From: Candidatus Parcubacteria bacterium
GTDB lineage: Bacteria; Patescibacteriota; Patescibacteriia; UBA1558; GWA2-36-10
Direction: 5' to 3'
DNA length: 49,583 nucleotides
Assembly (NCBI GenBank): GCA_018669975.1
Contig: JABHSK010000009.1
Span: 115,127 to 164,709 of the forward strand
Shown here: piece after piece, positions 18,703-27,663 of the stretch
How positions within the stretch are numbered: position 1 is the stretch's first letter
Layout: each line of letters starts with the position of its first letter
Translations under genes and position numbers: made by a program
The notes under the pieces: model-generated
What the model was told of the DNA's origin: nothing
The model's input: the letters and a program-made list of their open reading frames with translations, nothing else
Databases searched by the model: none

Positions 18703-19656
18703 ATGGAAGACAAAGTTTATGATGTGGTCATTATAGGTGGTGGCCCATCTGGTTTGACGGCAGCCATTTATACTACACGCCGTTCATTAAAGACTTTGGT
18801 AATTTCCAAAGACATTGGTGGTCAGCTTTCTTTAACGGATGATGTAGAAAATTATCCTGGCTTTGAATCTATTGAAGGGCTAACTTTATCGCAGAAATTT
18901 CAACAGCAAGCAGCTAAGACTGGTGCGGAGTTTTTGTTTGAGGAAGTAGTCAATATAGAAAAAGCAAACGGCAATGGTTTTCTAGTAAAGACTGTTAGTG
19001 GTAAAGAAATTAAAGCTAAAAGTTTGATATTAGGTTTTGGTTTGACCCCGCGCAATCTAGAAGTGCCGGGTGAGAAAGAATTAACCGGCAAAGGTGTTAG
19101 TTATTGTGCTACCTGTGATGGACCACTTTATCGTGGTAAGACCACAATAGTGGTTGGTGGTGGAAATGCAGCTTTAGATGCAGCTGAGTACTTAAGTAAG
19201 GTTGCTAAGCAGGTTTATTTAATCCATCGTCGTGATGAATTTAGAGGCGAGAAGGTGTTGGTTGATCAGGTTAAGGCAGCTGAGAATGTAAAAATTATTT
19301 ATAATTCCAATACTGTTGAAATTAAAGGCACAGACAGGGTGGAGGGTCTGGTTTATAAAACCAACGATGGTCAGGAGCATGAATTACAAGCAGAGGGTGT
19401 ATTTGTTGAGATTGGTCATATAGCTAAAACAGCTTGGTTAGAAGGCTTGATTGATATTAATGAGCGTAAAGAAATAATGATTTCTGCCGATTGTGAAACA
19501 AGTCAGCCGGGTATTTTTGCTGCTGGTGATGTCACTCAGATTACCTATAAGCAAGCCGTGATATCTGCTGGTGAAGGTGCTAAAGCAGGCCTGCAGGCTT
19601 ATAAGTATTTACAAGGAGATAAACCATTAACGCCAGACTGGACACCAAAGAAATAA
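18703..19656 (+). CDS. trxB: Thioredoxin-disulfide reductase
   Basis: VIIGGGPSGLTAAIYTTRR, GVSYCATCDGPLYRGK, GIFAAGDVTQITYKQAVISAGEGAKAG. Confidence 0.96.
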   Translation: MEDKVYDVVIIGGGPSGLTAAIYTTRRSLKTLVISKDIGGQLSLTDDVENYPGFESIEGLTLSQKFQQQAAKTGAEFLFEEVVNIEKANGNGFLVKTVSGKEIKAKSLILGFGLTPRNLEVPGEKELTGKGVSYCATCDGPLYRGKTTIVVGGGNAALDAAEYLSKVAKQVYLIHRRDEFRGEKVLVDQVKAAENVKIIYNSNTVEIKGTDRVEGLVYKTNDGQEHELQAEGVFVEIGHIAKTAWLEGLIDINERKEIMISADCETSQPGIFAAGDVTQITYKQAVISAGEGAKAGLQAYKYLQGDKPLTPDWTPKK

Positions 19657-19668
19657 TACAATAAATAT

Positions 19669-20898
19669 ATGAATGCATACGACAATGCTTTGCGGCAACT
19701 AGAAAAGGCTGCCAAGCTTATAAAATTAGATAAGGAAGTAGTAGCTAGATTGAGTGCTCCAGAAAAAGTAGCCATGGCTAGCCTGCCAGTAAAAATGGAT
19801 GATGGTAGTCTACAAATATTTCAGGGATACCGAGTGCAATATAATAGTGCTCGCGGTCCATATAAAGGTGGAATTCGCTTTCATCCCCAGGTTGATTTAG
19901 ACGAAGTTAAAGCACTAGCATTTTGGATGGCTATTAAATGTGCAGTTGTCGATATTCCTATGGGCGGTGGCAAAGGTGGAGTAGTAGTAAATCCCAAGTC
20001 GCTTAGTCAAAGTGAGCTGGAGAAGCTGGCTCGTACTTGGATTAGATCTTTTCGAGATATAGTTGGACCAGAAAAAGATATTCCAGCTCCAGATGTTTAT
20101 ACTAATCCGCAGATTATGGCCTGGATGGCTGATGAATATTCCCAGTTAGTTGGTAAACCATCACTAGGGGTTGTGACCGGCAAGCCACTAGAATTTGGTG
20201 GATCTAAAGGTAGAGAATCTGCCACAGCCATGGGTGGATTTTATATTTTGCAGGAAGCTGTAAAAGAGCAGAATTTAGAACCAAAAAAATTAAAGGTTGC
20301 TATTCAAGGTTTTGGTAATGCTGGCAGTATTATGGCTAAGTTGCTTTATGATGCTGGTTATAAAGTAGTTGCTTTGGCTGACTCCAAGGGCATGATTTAT
20401 AATTCACGTGGATTTAATATTGATAAAGTAATTGAACATAAGCGCACTAAGAAAAGTATTAGAACTTTTCCTGGTGCTAAGAAAATTACCACTGAAGAAT
20501 TCTTTGCACTTAAGATTGATGTATTGGTGCCAGCTGCTTTGGAAAATCAAATTACTAAAGATAACGCCGAGGATATACAAGCTGGGATTATAGTAGAGCT
20601 TGCCAATGGACCAACCACGCCAGAAGCAGATGATATTTTGTACGAGAATAAAGTTGTGGTAATTCCAGATGTGCTAGCTAATGCCGGCGGGGTGACAGTA
20701 TCCTATTTTGAATGGCTACAAAATACCAGTCATAACTATTGGAGTGAAGAAGAAGTTGACAAGGAGCTTAGAGAGAGAATGATCCCGGCTTGGCAGGCTA
20801 TTTCCCAGGCAGCCGAGGAGTATAAAATAGATTTACGTACAGCAGCATTTATTGTGGCTCTAGATAGATTAGCCAAGGCTATTAAAATAAAAAATTAA
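19669..20898 (+). CDS. Glu/Leu/Phe/Val dehydrogenase family (glutamate dehydrogenase-like)
   Basis: GGIRFHPQVDLDEVKALAFWMAIKCAVVDIPMGGGKGGV, PAPDVYTNPQIMAWMADEYS, VQGFGNAGS-like IQGFGNAGSIMAKLL. Confidence 0.95.
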   Translation: MNAYDNALRQLEKAAKLIKLDKEVVARLSAPEKVAMASLPVKMDDGSLQIFQGYRVQYNSARGPYKGGIRFHPQVDLDEVKALAFWMAIKCAVVDIPMGGGKGGVVVNPKSLSQSELEKLARTWIRSFRDIVGPEKDIPAPDVYTNPQIMAWMADEYSQLVGKPSLGVVTGKPLEFGGSKGRESATAMGGFYILQEAVKEQNLEPKKLKVAIQGFGNAGSIMAKLLYDAGYKVVALADSKGMIYNSRGFNIDKVIEHKRTKKSIRTFPGAKKITTEEFFALKIDVLVPAALENQITKDNAEDIQAGIIVELANGPTTPEADDILYENKVVVIPDVLANAGGVTVSYFEWLQNTSHNYWSEEEVDKELRERMIPAWQAISQAAEEYKIDLRTAAFIVALDRLAKAIKIKN

Positions 20899-20912
20899 AG
20901 TAAATAAAAGCA

Positions 20913-20936
20913 ACCCCGCTATACGCGGGGTTTTTT
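20913..20936 (+). terminator. Intrinsic terminator
   Basis: ACCCCGCTATACGCGGGGTTTTTT. Confidence 0.85.
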
Positions 20937-20941
20937 GATTG

Positions 20942-20974
20942 AAAAAAAACGGGCTAACGACGTTGCGTTAGCCC
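20942..20974 (-). terminator. Intrinsic terminator for the AAA ATPase operon
   Basis: Minus strand GGGCTAACGCAACGTCGTTAGCCCGTTTTTTTT. Confidence 0.85.
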
Positions 20975-21022
20975 ATATTCACTCAAGTTGAGCGATGATA
21001 AAAAGAACAATTTTTCTGATAT

Positions 21023-22732
21023 TTATTTGTGGAGCGCCCATTTGAGCTCCTCGATTCTCTGCCGAATAGCGCCCGACTCCATGTCCCGATACTTGGTGGG
21101 TAGGAGTTGAGGGTAGGAGCAGTGAAGGGCGGCGACCAGAGCTTGGAACTCTCGTTGCTGCACAATTGACTTGCTCGCTTGCCAGTTCTGCAGAACCTCG
21201 GCAATAGTTATGTCTTGATGAGCCTTACGAGAGGCCAACATTTCTTTGATCAGATCGCGGTAATCGCGAGCCGAGTAATGCTTAGTCTGCTCGAGTACGT
21301 CAGCAACTTCATCATCTCCGAGAGTGAGCTTCTTGCGAGCAAACATCTCAGCGACGAAATCACGACGCTCATCACCTTCCAGATCAAATATCGGAATCTG
21401 GATGGGGGAACGACTTTTGATGTCCGGATCGAGTTCGTCCGGACGGGAAGTCATCATGCCCCATAGGACTTTGCCAAAGTAGCGAGGATCACCCATCATC
21501 TTGATGATGTTGCCGGCCAGCCGTTTTTCAGTGGCATGCGCGTCAGCGTCATGCACACTACCAAAGGCTGTGTGGGCTTCATCGACCAGGATGAGGACCT
21601 TACCTAGAACCGCGATGTTGGAGCGTAGTAGCTCAAACAGCTTATCGGTTCCACCAAAGTCCGAGCTACGGATATTGGCCAACTCGATTACCACCCGGCC
21701 AGAGGCACAGGCATAGGCTTCGAGTTGGAAGCTTTTGCCACCACCGTTTGGTCCGGAGACCAGAATGGCGGAAATAGCTGTTTCCGGATCTTCACAGCGT
21801 TCGAAAACGCTTCTGAATATTTCGCCGGTTCCTTTATGGCCGACGACATCGGTTGGTGTGTGATGCGGATACTTGATGTTGATGGCAGTACTCATCTTGG
21901 CTTCCAGAATCGTATTGACCTCAGCTACGACTTGGCTACGGGTGACAGGGTCACCAGTAGCTTCAGAAGAAAGCATCAGATCACGGATACTGGAGAGTGT
22001 TAGGCCGGCAGTATCTTCGACGAAGCGCGATAGGCCAGACTCAAGTTGAATACTGGAATGACCAGCAATTGTTTTGTCGGCACACAGCTGGCGTTGAGCA
22101 CTTTCCGGAAGTTCTACTTCGATGTGTTCCGTAGCCGGTAAGGCTAGGATTTTCGAATTGACTTCCGAACGAGTGTCACTAATCAGGATGATTAGAGCTG
22201 AGCTGTCAGCAAACAAAGGATCACCAATCCAGTTGAGGAAAAAGACCAGGCGTTGCCTATCGATTTCCGACAGGCGATCGAAATCGCCACGAGGGAAAAG
22301 CGAACCAGAATATTGCACGATGAGGCACAGAGGTTTGACCTCTTTATCTATCCGTCGGAAGCGGACAGTACTGTCGGACATTCCCTTGATCGCAGTTAGA
22401 GCTGCTAGGGGACTGTTGACGGTTTGTCCAAGCATTCTTTGGAAAGATCTTTTGCGAGCATCAGTGACGTTGCCGTCATCTTTGGATTCGCAAAGCATCA
22501 TCATATTTTCCTGGTCAACTTTGTCATAGAAGCTGACACCAGTCGCCGTATCCAGGCGGACCAGATTGAAGTTGGCAGCTAACTCTTGGTACAGCTTTTG
22601 CTCCAAGCGGAGAAAGCGACCAGAGGGCTCGTGCCAGAACATGTCCAACACATTGCCAGTCAACAGGGTCACATTTTTACGACGATTATTATAAGCGCGA
22701 CGCAGGCTAGTGAGGAAAGGAAGTTCGCTCAT
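21023..22732 (-). CDS. AAA-family ATPase (large, GC-rich, function unknown)
   Basis: ILVSGPNGGGKSFQLEA Walker A, VLILVDEAHTAFG Walker B, TSRPDELDPDIKSRSPIQIPIFDLEGDERRDFV; start at MSELPF coupled (TAATG) to upstream gene. Confidence 0.8.
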   Translation of the reverse strand: MSELPFLTSLRRAYNNRRKNVTLLTGNVLDMFWHEPSGRFLRLEQKLYQELAANFNLVRLDTATGVSFYDKVDQENMMMLCESKDDGNVTDARKRSFQRMLGQTVNSPLAALTAIKGMSDSTVRFRRIDKEVKPLCLIVQYSGSLFPRGDFDRLSEIDRQRLVFFLNWIGDPLFADSSALIILISDTRSEVNSKILALPATEHIEVELPESAQRQLCADKTIAGHSSIQLESGLSRFVEDTAGLTLSSIRDLMLSSEATGDPVTRSQVVAEVNTILEAKMSTAINIKYPHHTPTDVVGHKGTGEIFRSVFERCEDPETAISAILVSGPNGGGKSFQLEAYACASGRVVIELANIRSSDFGGTDKLFELLRSNIAVLGKVLILVDEAHTAFGSVHDADAHATEKRLAGNIIKMMGDPRYFGKVLWGMMTSRPDELDPDIKSRSPIQIPIFDLEGDERRDFVAEMFARKKLTLGDDEVADVLEQTKHYSARDYRDLIKEMLASRKAHQDITIAEVLQNWQASKSIVQQREFQALVAALHCSYPQLLPTKYRDMESGAIRQRIEELKWALHK

Positions 22733-23787
22733 TAGGTCGTACCTCCATTTCTCCAATCATGCACCGGGTGGACAGAGTCCGGGTGGTCCATGGCAAAGTC
22801 TGCTAGGTTTTGCAAGTGCTTCTTGTCAAAGCCTTCACGCTTAACTTCTACGTGATTTTCGACGAACCAGGGAGATTTCTGGAAACCAGTATCTCGTGGA
22901 TAGTCGAAGGGCACTTCCAGATCCTTAACGATCTTGGCGCCCCTGGCTTTTTGGCCAGCTTCGTCGGTATAGAATTGCGACAGGACGATCACTCGCCGAC
23001 CTAGGGTAAATCCCTCTTCCAAGTCATGGGTGACGAAGAAGATAGTCATACCGGTTTCCTGCCAGATTTTCTGAGCCAACTCGCCTGTTTGCTGCCGGGT
23101 GGCAGGATCCAGGGCGCTGAATGGCTCATCCATCAGCAGGATGCGGGGGTTCATGATTAGGGCCTGAGCAATAGCTACACGCTGTTGCATGCCACCAGAA
23201 AGCTCATCGGGCTTCTTGTGTGCGTCGTCGGGAGCCAACTCCACGCGGTCGATGTACTCCAAGGCCATCTTTTCATACTGCTCTTTCTTGAGCCAGTACT
23301 TAGGGACGAACCAGCGGAGGAAATACTGCCACATGTTGAAGTCTTCCCACTCTAGGCCGATATAGATATTCTGCGATACAGTCAGATGATTGAACAGAGA
23401 ATACTTCTGCCAGACAATGCCTCTCTGGCGGTCAGCGCCAAAGGAAGGATTGCCGGCAATGTCTACCGTGCCGTTAGTGGGTTTTTCCATGCCCAGGATT
23501 AGGCGCAGCAAGGTGCTCTTGCCACAGCCGGACGGACCAACCACAGTAACGAAGTCACCCTCGCGAACATTCAGGTGAAGGTTGTTGAGGACTCGTTTTC
23601 TTGACGGGACTTGTGCCTGAAAAACAGGAAGAGAGCGAGGATTACGACCAGACCGCCGATGATTTTGAAGATAAGCGGGATCAGATTGATACCCAGTCCC
23701 AGGGCAAGGCCGACCCCAAAGGGTATCAAGGTGCGCTTTTTCATTTTCTGGCTCCTTTTTGTTGGTGGTTGATGATATGAAGAACAA
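22732..23787 (-). CDS. ABC transporter ATP-binding protein (NitT/TauT type); true start unresolved, track start at 23787 is a TTG without SD
   Basis: VVGPSGCGKSTLLRLILGMEKPTNG, LSGGMQQRVAIAQALIMNPRILLMDEPFSALDPATR, FFVTHDLEE. Confidence 0.85.
   Translation of the reverse strand: MFFISSTTNKKEPENEKAHLDTLWGRPCPGTGYQSDPAYLQNHRRSGRNPRSLPVFQAQVPSRKRVLNNLHLNVREGDFVTVVGPSGCGKSTLLRLILGMEKPTNGTVDIAGNPSFGADRQRGIVWQKYSLFNHLTVSQNIYIGLEWEDFNMWQYFLRWFVPKYWLKKEQYEKMALEYIDRVELAPDDAHKKPDELSGGMQQRVAIAQALIMNPRILLMDEPFSALDPATRQQTGELAQKIWQETGMTIFFVTHDLEEGFTLGRRVIVLSQFYTDEAGQKARGAKIVKDLEVPFDYPRDTGFQKSPWFVENHVEVKREGFDKKHLQNLADFAMDHPDSVHPVHDWRNGGTT
23571..23744 (-). CDS. Small TM protein (57 aa) overlapping the 5' part of the ABC ATPase frame
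   Basis: AAGGAG SD; MKKRTLIPFGVGLALGLGINLIPLIFKIIGGLVVILALFLFFRHKSRQENESSTTFT. Confidence 0.55.
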   Translation of the reverse strand: MKKRTLIPFGVGLALGLGINLIPLIFKIIGGLVVILALFLFFRHKSRQENESSTTFT

Positions 23788-23893
23788 TTTATAACGGATT
23801 TAACAAGGTATTATAGGGTATATTTGCTAGTTTGTCAATGATGTAATTGCTCTTTGTTTTGCTTGTTCGTTAAAAAAAGGTTAAAATATAAGC

Positions 23894-24475
23894 ATGAAAG
23901 GATATACTATTGGCATAGACGAAGCAGGTAGAGGTCCATTAGCTGGACCAATTGTAGCAGCCGCAGTACTTTTTCGTGGTTTAGACAAAGAACGACGGGT
24001 ATTAGATAAAGTATGTGACTCTAAGCTTTTGAGTGAAAAACAAAGGAGTGATTTATTTATTCCAATTATTAAGAATATGGCTTGGTCGGTATCGGTATTG
24101 GATAATGATTTTATAGATAAATACGGTATTCAATCAGCAAATGTACTAGTTTTTCAAGAGGTTTTGGATGATTTAAAAGGTATGGTTGATGAGCCAGTTA
24201 AAGTTTATGCTGATTATGTAGGTGGTGCAGAGCACTATATGCGGCACATTAGTTTTCATAAACATGGAGAAAGTAAGTATAAAGAAATAGCCGCAGCCTC
24301 TATTATAGCTAAGGTTTTTAGAGATCGTTTAATGGTGGAGTATGACCACACTTTTCCTCACTATGATTTTTGGTTGCATAAAGGTTATGGTACCAAGGGG
24401 CATTTTAATTCTTTGACTAAGTTTGGACCAAGTCCAATTCATAGGCGTAGCTTTTTAAAGAGTGCTAATATCTAG
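23894..24475 (+). CDS. rnhB: Ribonuclease HII
   Basis: IGIDEAGRGPLAGPIVAAAV, DSKLLSEKQR, KYKEIAAASIIAKVFRDRLM, KGYGTKGH. Confidence 0.96.
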   Translation: MKGYTIGIDEAGRGPLAGPIVAAAVLFRGLDKERRVLDKVCDSKLLSEKQRSDLFIPIIKNMAWSVSVLDNDFIDKYGIQSANVLVFQEVLDDLKGMVDEPVKVYADYVGGAEHYMRHISFHKHGESKYKEIAAASIIAKVFRDRLMVEYDHTFPHYDFWLHKGYGTKGHFNSLTKFGPSPIHRRSFLKSANI

Positions 24476-24504
24476 AATATTCTATAATTTTTTCAAATAA
24501 AATA

Positions 24505-24530
24505 GGCCCGAACAGCTGTTCGGGCCTTTA
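24505..24530. terminator. Intrinsic terminator
   Basis: GGCCCGAACAGCTGTTCGGGCCTTTATA. Confidence 0.7.
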
Positions 24531-24556
24531 TAATTAGGGTAATCGAAGCCCTGTTT

Positions 24557-24874
24557 TTAACGGAGTTTTTTGCTGGTGAGAGCATTAGAAAGCTGGCTAG
24601 TAGCCATGCCCCAAGCACCGTCTGTCTTAGCAATAACCTCTTCCGTAGCTGGAATAAGATCGCCAGCCTGCAAGGTGTTTAGATCATCGGCAGTAATAGC
24701 CATCTTTTTTCTTTGGAAGAATTTCAGCAGGATACCGACAGCTGTAGCCTTGTCAATTTCTAGACTCACATGAGTCAAACAAAAAGTGTCGTCTCCATCG
24801 TCAAAGTTTGATAAAAAGCTTCGTAGAGCCGTTTGTCCATCAAATTTACAGACTAGCCTGTCTTCGTTTGCCAT
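24557..24874 (-). CDS. Hypothetical protein (105 aa)
   Basis: ACGGAGGTGCCGCA SD before ATG; distinct GC-richer composition. Confidence 0.65.
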   Translation of the reverse strand: MANEDRLVCKFDGQTALRSFLSNFDDGDDTFCLTHVSLEIDKATAVGILLKFFQRKKMAITADDLNTLQAGDLIPATEEVIAKTDGAWGMATSQLSNALTSKKLR

Positions 24875-24946
24875 TGCGGCACCTCCGTAGTTAAAAGATC
24901 TAAAACCACCTTAACAATTGAGAGTGTATTTGGCAATACAGTAATA

Positions 24947-24980
24947 TTATAGCCGTCTATTTTAAAATAGACGGCTATAA
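24947..24980. repeat. 34-nt perfect palindrome TTATAGCCGTCTATTTTAAAATAGACGGCTATAA
   Basis: Read directly, checked base by base. Confidence 0.9.
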
Positions 24981-25050
24981 AAAAGCAAAAGCCTCCGTGA
25001 GGAGACTCTTGCGAAGAAAAGCGATTTCGAGAGCTAACTAGGTTAGCCTC
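24980..25050 (-). ncRNA. Possible short ncRNA (~70 nt)
   Basis: Minus-strand TTGACA-N17-TACCAT at 25085-25057, hairpin GGCUAACCUAGUUAGCU, terminator GUCUCCUCACGGAGGC-UUUUGCUUUUUU. Confidence 0.4.
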
Positions 25051-25158
25051 AGGCCTATGGTACGATAAAATAGATGTTTTGTCAATCTATAATCTGGATA
25101 TTTGTTCCCTTTGGGCGTCCCACATGGGACGTATGCAGAACTTTGAATTAGGGGAGAT

Positions 25159-25202
25159 TTGACAAATAATATTTTATGTACTATCATACTATTACGATAG
25201 TA
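25159..25202 (+). promoter_or_regulatory. Promoter TTGACA-N17-TATCAT with inverted repeat TACTATC-N10-GATAGTA
   Basis: Read directly; precedes a TrpR-like repressor gene. Confidence 0.65.
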
Positions 25203-25206
25203 AATT

Positions 25207-25455
25207 ATGAATAAATATTTTAAAAATCTGGCTCAATATTTAGCCAAAAAGAAAAAACCACAGGATATGGAAAGGTTTCTGCAGGCCATATTAACACCGC
25301 AGGAGCTAGATGCTATACCTAAACGATTAGAAATAATTAGTTTACTTAAGCGTGGAGTCACACAAAGAGAGATTGCCGAGAAGCTAGGCTTAGGCATTGC
25401 TACAGTCACTCGTGGTTCTAGAGAATTAAAGAAAGGAAATTTTAAAGATGTGTAA
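25207..25455 (+). CDS. TrpR/YerC-family transcriptional repressor
   Basis: FLQAILTPQELDAIPKRLEIISLLKRGVTQREIAEKLGLGIATVTRGSRELKKG. Confidence 0.93.
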   Translation: MNKYFKNLAQYLAKKKKPQDMERFLQAILTPQELDAIPKRLEIISLLKRGVTQREIAEKLGLGIATVTRGSRELKKGNFKDV

Positions 25456-25586
25456 AGTATGTAAAAATTCAACTTGGCTTTGGACCGTCTGAACCTGGCG
25501 GTAAAGTTTTTTGTATTTTATAAACATGACTTACCGCCAATTTCGGGCGGTTTTTGTTTTGGTTCAAACTAAGTTAGGAGAAGAAA

Positions 25587-26168
25587 ATGTTCATTCACAA
25601 GTCGATTCCCTCGACAGTCGAGGCAACCCGGGTGGCAGCAGCAGCTTTTGTGCGCACTTATTCGCAAGCGCTGTATGAAGATGTTGCTCAGCACTTGGCT
25701 GAAGGCAACGTATATACCATCTTTGATGGTGTAAACTTGGCCGGTTTTGCCATTTTTAATATGGTAGATCATGAAACCCTGTATTTGGCTGGCATTATTT
25801 TATTGCCAGACATTCAAGGACAAGGCATAGCTGCTGATGTTGTTCGTATGGCTCAGGAAGAAACTGGAGCCAAAAAGTTGATGCTGCGTACACAATCCCT
25901 TCGGATGTGGTCTGTTGGCAACAAACTTTGTCACACCTGGTTTCCCCAGCACAATAGTCAAGAGGGCTATTATGATCACGGTTGCTTTCCTTGGTCAGGC
26001 CCGTTTTATACGCCGAGCGAGGATAAGTCGGAAATTATTAGAGCTTTCTATGACGGCCCGCTCTATGGTCAAAAACCAACCCACCGTAACCGCCCGTTAC
26101 AAAAGTGGTGGGACAGTATTTGTGATTTTGACCGTGGTGACGCGGTAGTTTGCTATGGAGAGTTCTAA
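25587..26168 (+). CDS. GNAT-family acetyltransferase-like protein
   Basis: YLAGIILLPDIQGQGIAADVVRMAQEETGAKKLMLRTQS acetyl-CoA-binding-like motif. Confidence 0.7.
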   Translation: MFIHKSIPSTVEATRVAAAAFVRTYSQALYEDVAQHLAEGNVYTIFDGVNLAGFAIFNMVDHETLYLAGIILLPDIQGQGIAADVVRMAQEETGAKKLMLRTQSLRMWSVGNKLCHTWFPQHNSQEGYYDHGCFPWSGPFYTPSEDKSEIIRAFYDGPLYGQKPTHRNRPLQKWWDSICDFDRGDAVVCYGEF

Positions 26169-26170
26169 AA

Positions 26171-26204
26171 ACCGCCCCGCTGTGATGGAACACAGCGGGG
26201 CGGT
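26171..26204 (+). terminator. Long GC-rich hairpin after GNAT gene (no U tract)
   Basis: ACCGCCCCGCTGTG atggaa CACAGCGGGGCGGT. Confidence 0.6.
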
Positions 26205-26227
26205 AACAAATCTTTAATTAAAGAATT

Positions 26228-26950
26228 ATGACAGTAATAAAAAATTTAAAAAATAATAAAAGTATTGTGACAGTAGTTTGTTGTTTGCACGGAGATGAAA
26301 TTTTTGGTTTGAGAGTTTTTGAATATTTTCAAAAATGTATTCAAGATTTTTCTGGTTTGAAAATTATTTTGGCCAATGAGCCAGCTTTGCGAGCTAAGAA
26401 AAGATTTATTACGCACGATCTAAATCGAGTTTTTCCAGGGCAGTCTCGTGGCAGCTATGAACAGGTGCTAGCTCAACGTATAATGAAAGAAATTGGACAG
26501 ACAAAGTATTTACTGGATATTCATACCACCACTGCTGATATAGAGATGACACCGATAGTGACTAATTTAAACCATAACACAAAGAAAGTTATTAACCTAT
26601 GTAACTCCAAAGAAGTGGCTAAGATGAAAAAAACTTTTGGAACAAAAGCTTTGATTGGGCAATTTAACAGTGGTGTGTCGTTTGAATTTAATGAACAATA
26701 CGCCAAACAGGAGCTTGCCTTGAGAGGTGTTATAAATATGGTTCAGGCTTTATTGTCGGGACGGATCGTCCAAAAAAAGCCTAGAAAGATTTTTTACATA
26801 AATTCTATTATATCTTTAGATGAATCGTTTTCCAGAGCAGCTAGGAATTTTATAAGGTGTAAAAATATTTATCCTTTTTTACTTGGTAATAAATCGTATA
26901 AAGATATTAAGGGGTTTGCTGCTAATAAGTATGTTAGAAAACAAATATAA
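26228..26950 (+). CDS. Succinylglutamate desuccinylase/aspartoacylase family metallopeptidase-fold protein
   Basis: VVCCLHGDEIFGLRV, HDLNRVFPG, LLDIHTTTA zinc-binding motifs. Confidence 0.85.
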   Translation: MTVIKNLKNNKSIVTVVCCLHGDEIFGLRVFEYFQKCIQDFSGLKIILANEPALRAKKRFITHDLNRVFPGQSRGSYEQVLAQRIMKEIGQTKYLLDIHTTTADIEMTPIVTNLNHNTKKVINLCNSKEVAKMKKTFGTKALIGQFNSGVSFEFNEQYAKQELALRGVINMVQALLSGRIVQKKPRKIFYINSIISLDESFSRAARNFIRCKNIYPFLLGNKSYKDIKGFAANKYVRKQI

Positions 26951-27039
26951 TTGACAGCTGTAATATTATATGGTGATATAGAATAAATTTTAATATAGAC
27001 CTTTTCAATTCAAACCAAGTCAAAAAAAGGAGCACAGTC

Positions 27040-27663
27040 ATGTCACAAGGAGAATTGTTTGACGACCAACCATTGTTTGGGAAAAAGAAAAAACGGGTTT
27101 CCTGGAAACGCGTGTCTATTCTGTTGCTGGTAATTGCATCAGTAGCGCTAGCATTTTTTGTTGGCTTAGTTGCTGATGTTAGTGTTAAAAGATTGGCGGT
27201 TCAAGAGCTGGTTAGTGAAGACACTATCAATATTCAGAATTCCTACACCATGCAATTTTATGCTCGGCACATCAGTGGGCTAGTGCGTGCCTACAAACAA
27301 ATGGGTGGAGACCACATGCCAAGTATTCAAGATGTGGTGCATTTGCAAAAAGGTAGCAATGTAATGGTGGATCCTTATAATCCTCGACAAATGGTAAGTA
27401 TTGTAGCTACCGATTATGATGGGCAGACCATCGCTGATATTAGTCGGCATAAATTATTTGATAAGATTGGTTACTATAGTGACCACTCGAATATAGCTAC
27501 TATTTTTGTCTGGGACCGACAAGGCAATGTACTTTATCGACAGGTAGTACTTCGTAATGGTCTTCAAGGTATATTCCCAAATTGGCAGCACAAGGATAAT
27601 AAGGGGCATGTCACACCGGATAAATTGGAACGACAGAGGCAGATGGCCAAAGGAGCGGCCTGA
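27040..27663 (+). CDS. Hypothetical single-TM protein with C-terminal VWDRQGN motif
   Basis: N-terminal cytoplasmic basic segment, TM VSILLLVIASVALAFFVGLV, ATIFVWDRQGNVLYRQVVL. Confidence 0.7.
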   Translation: MSQGELFDDQPLFGKKKKRVSWKRVSILLLVIASVALAFFVGLVADVSVKRLAVQELVSEDTINIQNSYTMQFYARHISGLVRAYKQMGGDHMPSIQDVVHLQKGSNVMVDPYNPRQMVSIVATDYDGQTIADISRHKLFDKIGYYSDHSNIATIFVWDRQGNVLYRQVVLRNGLQGIFPNWQHKDNKGHVTPDKLERQRQMAKGAA

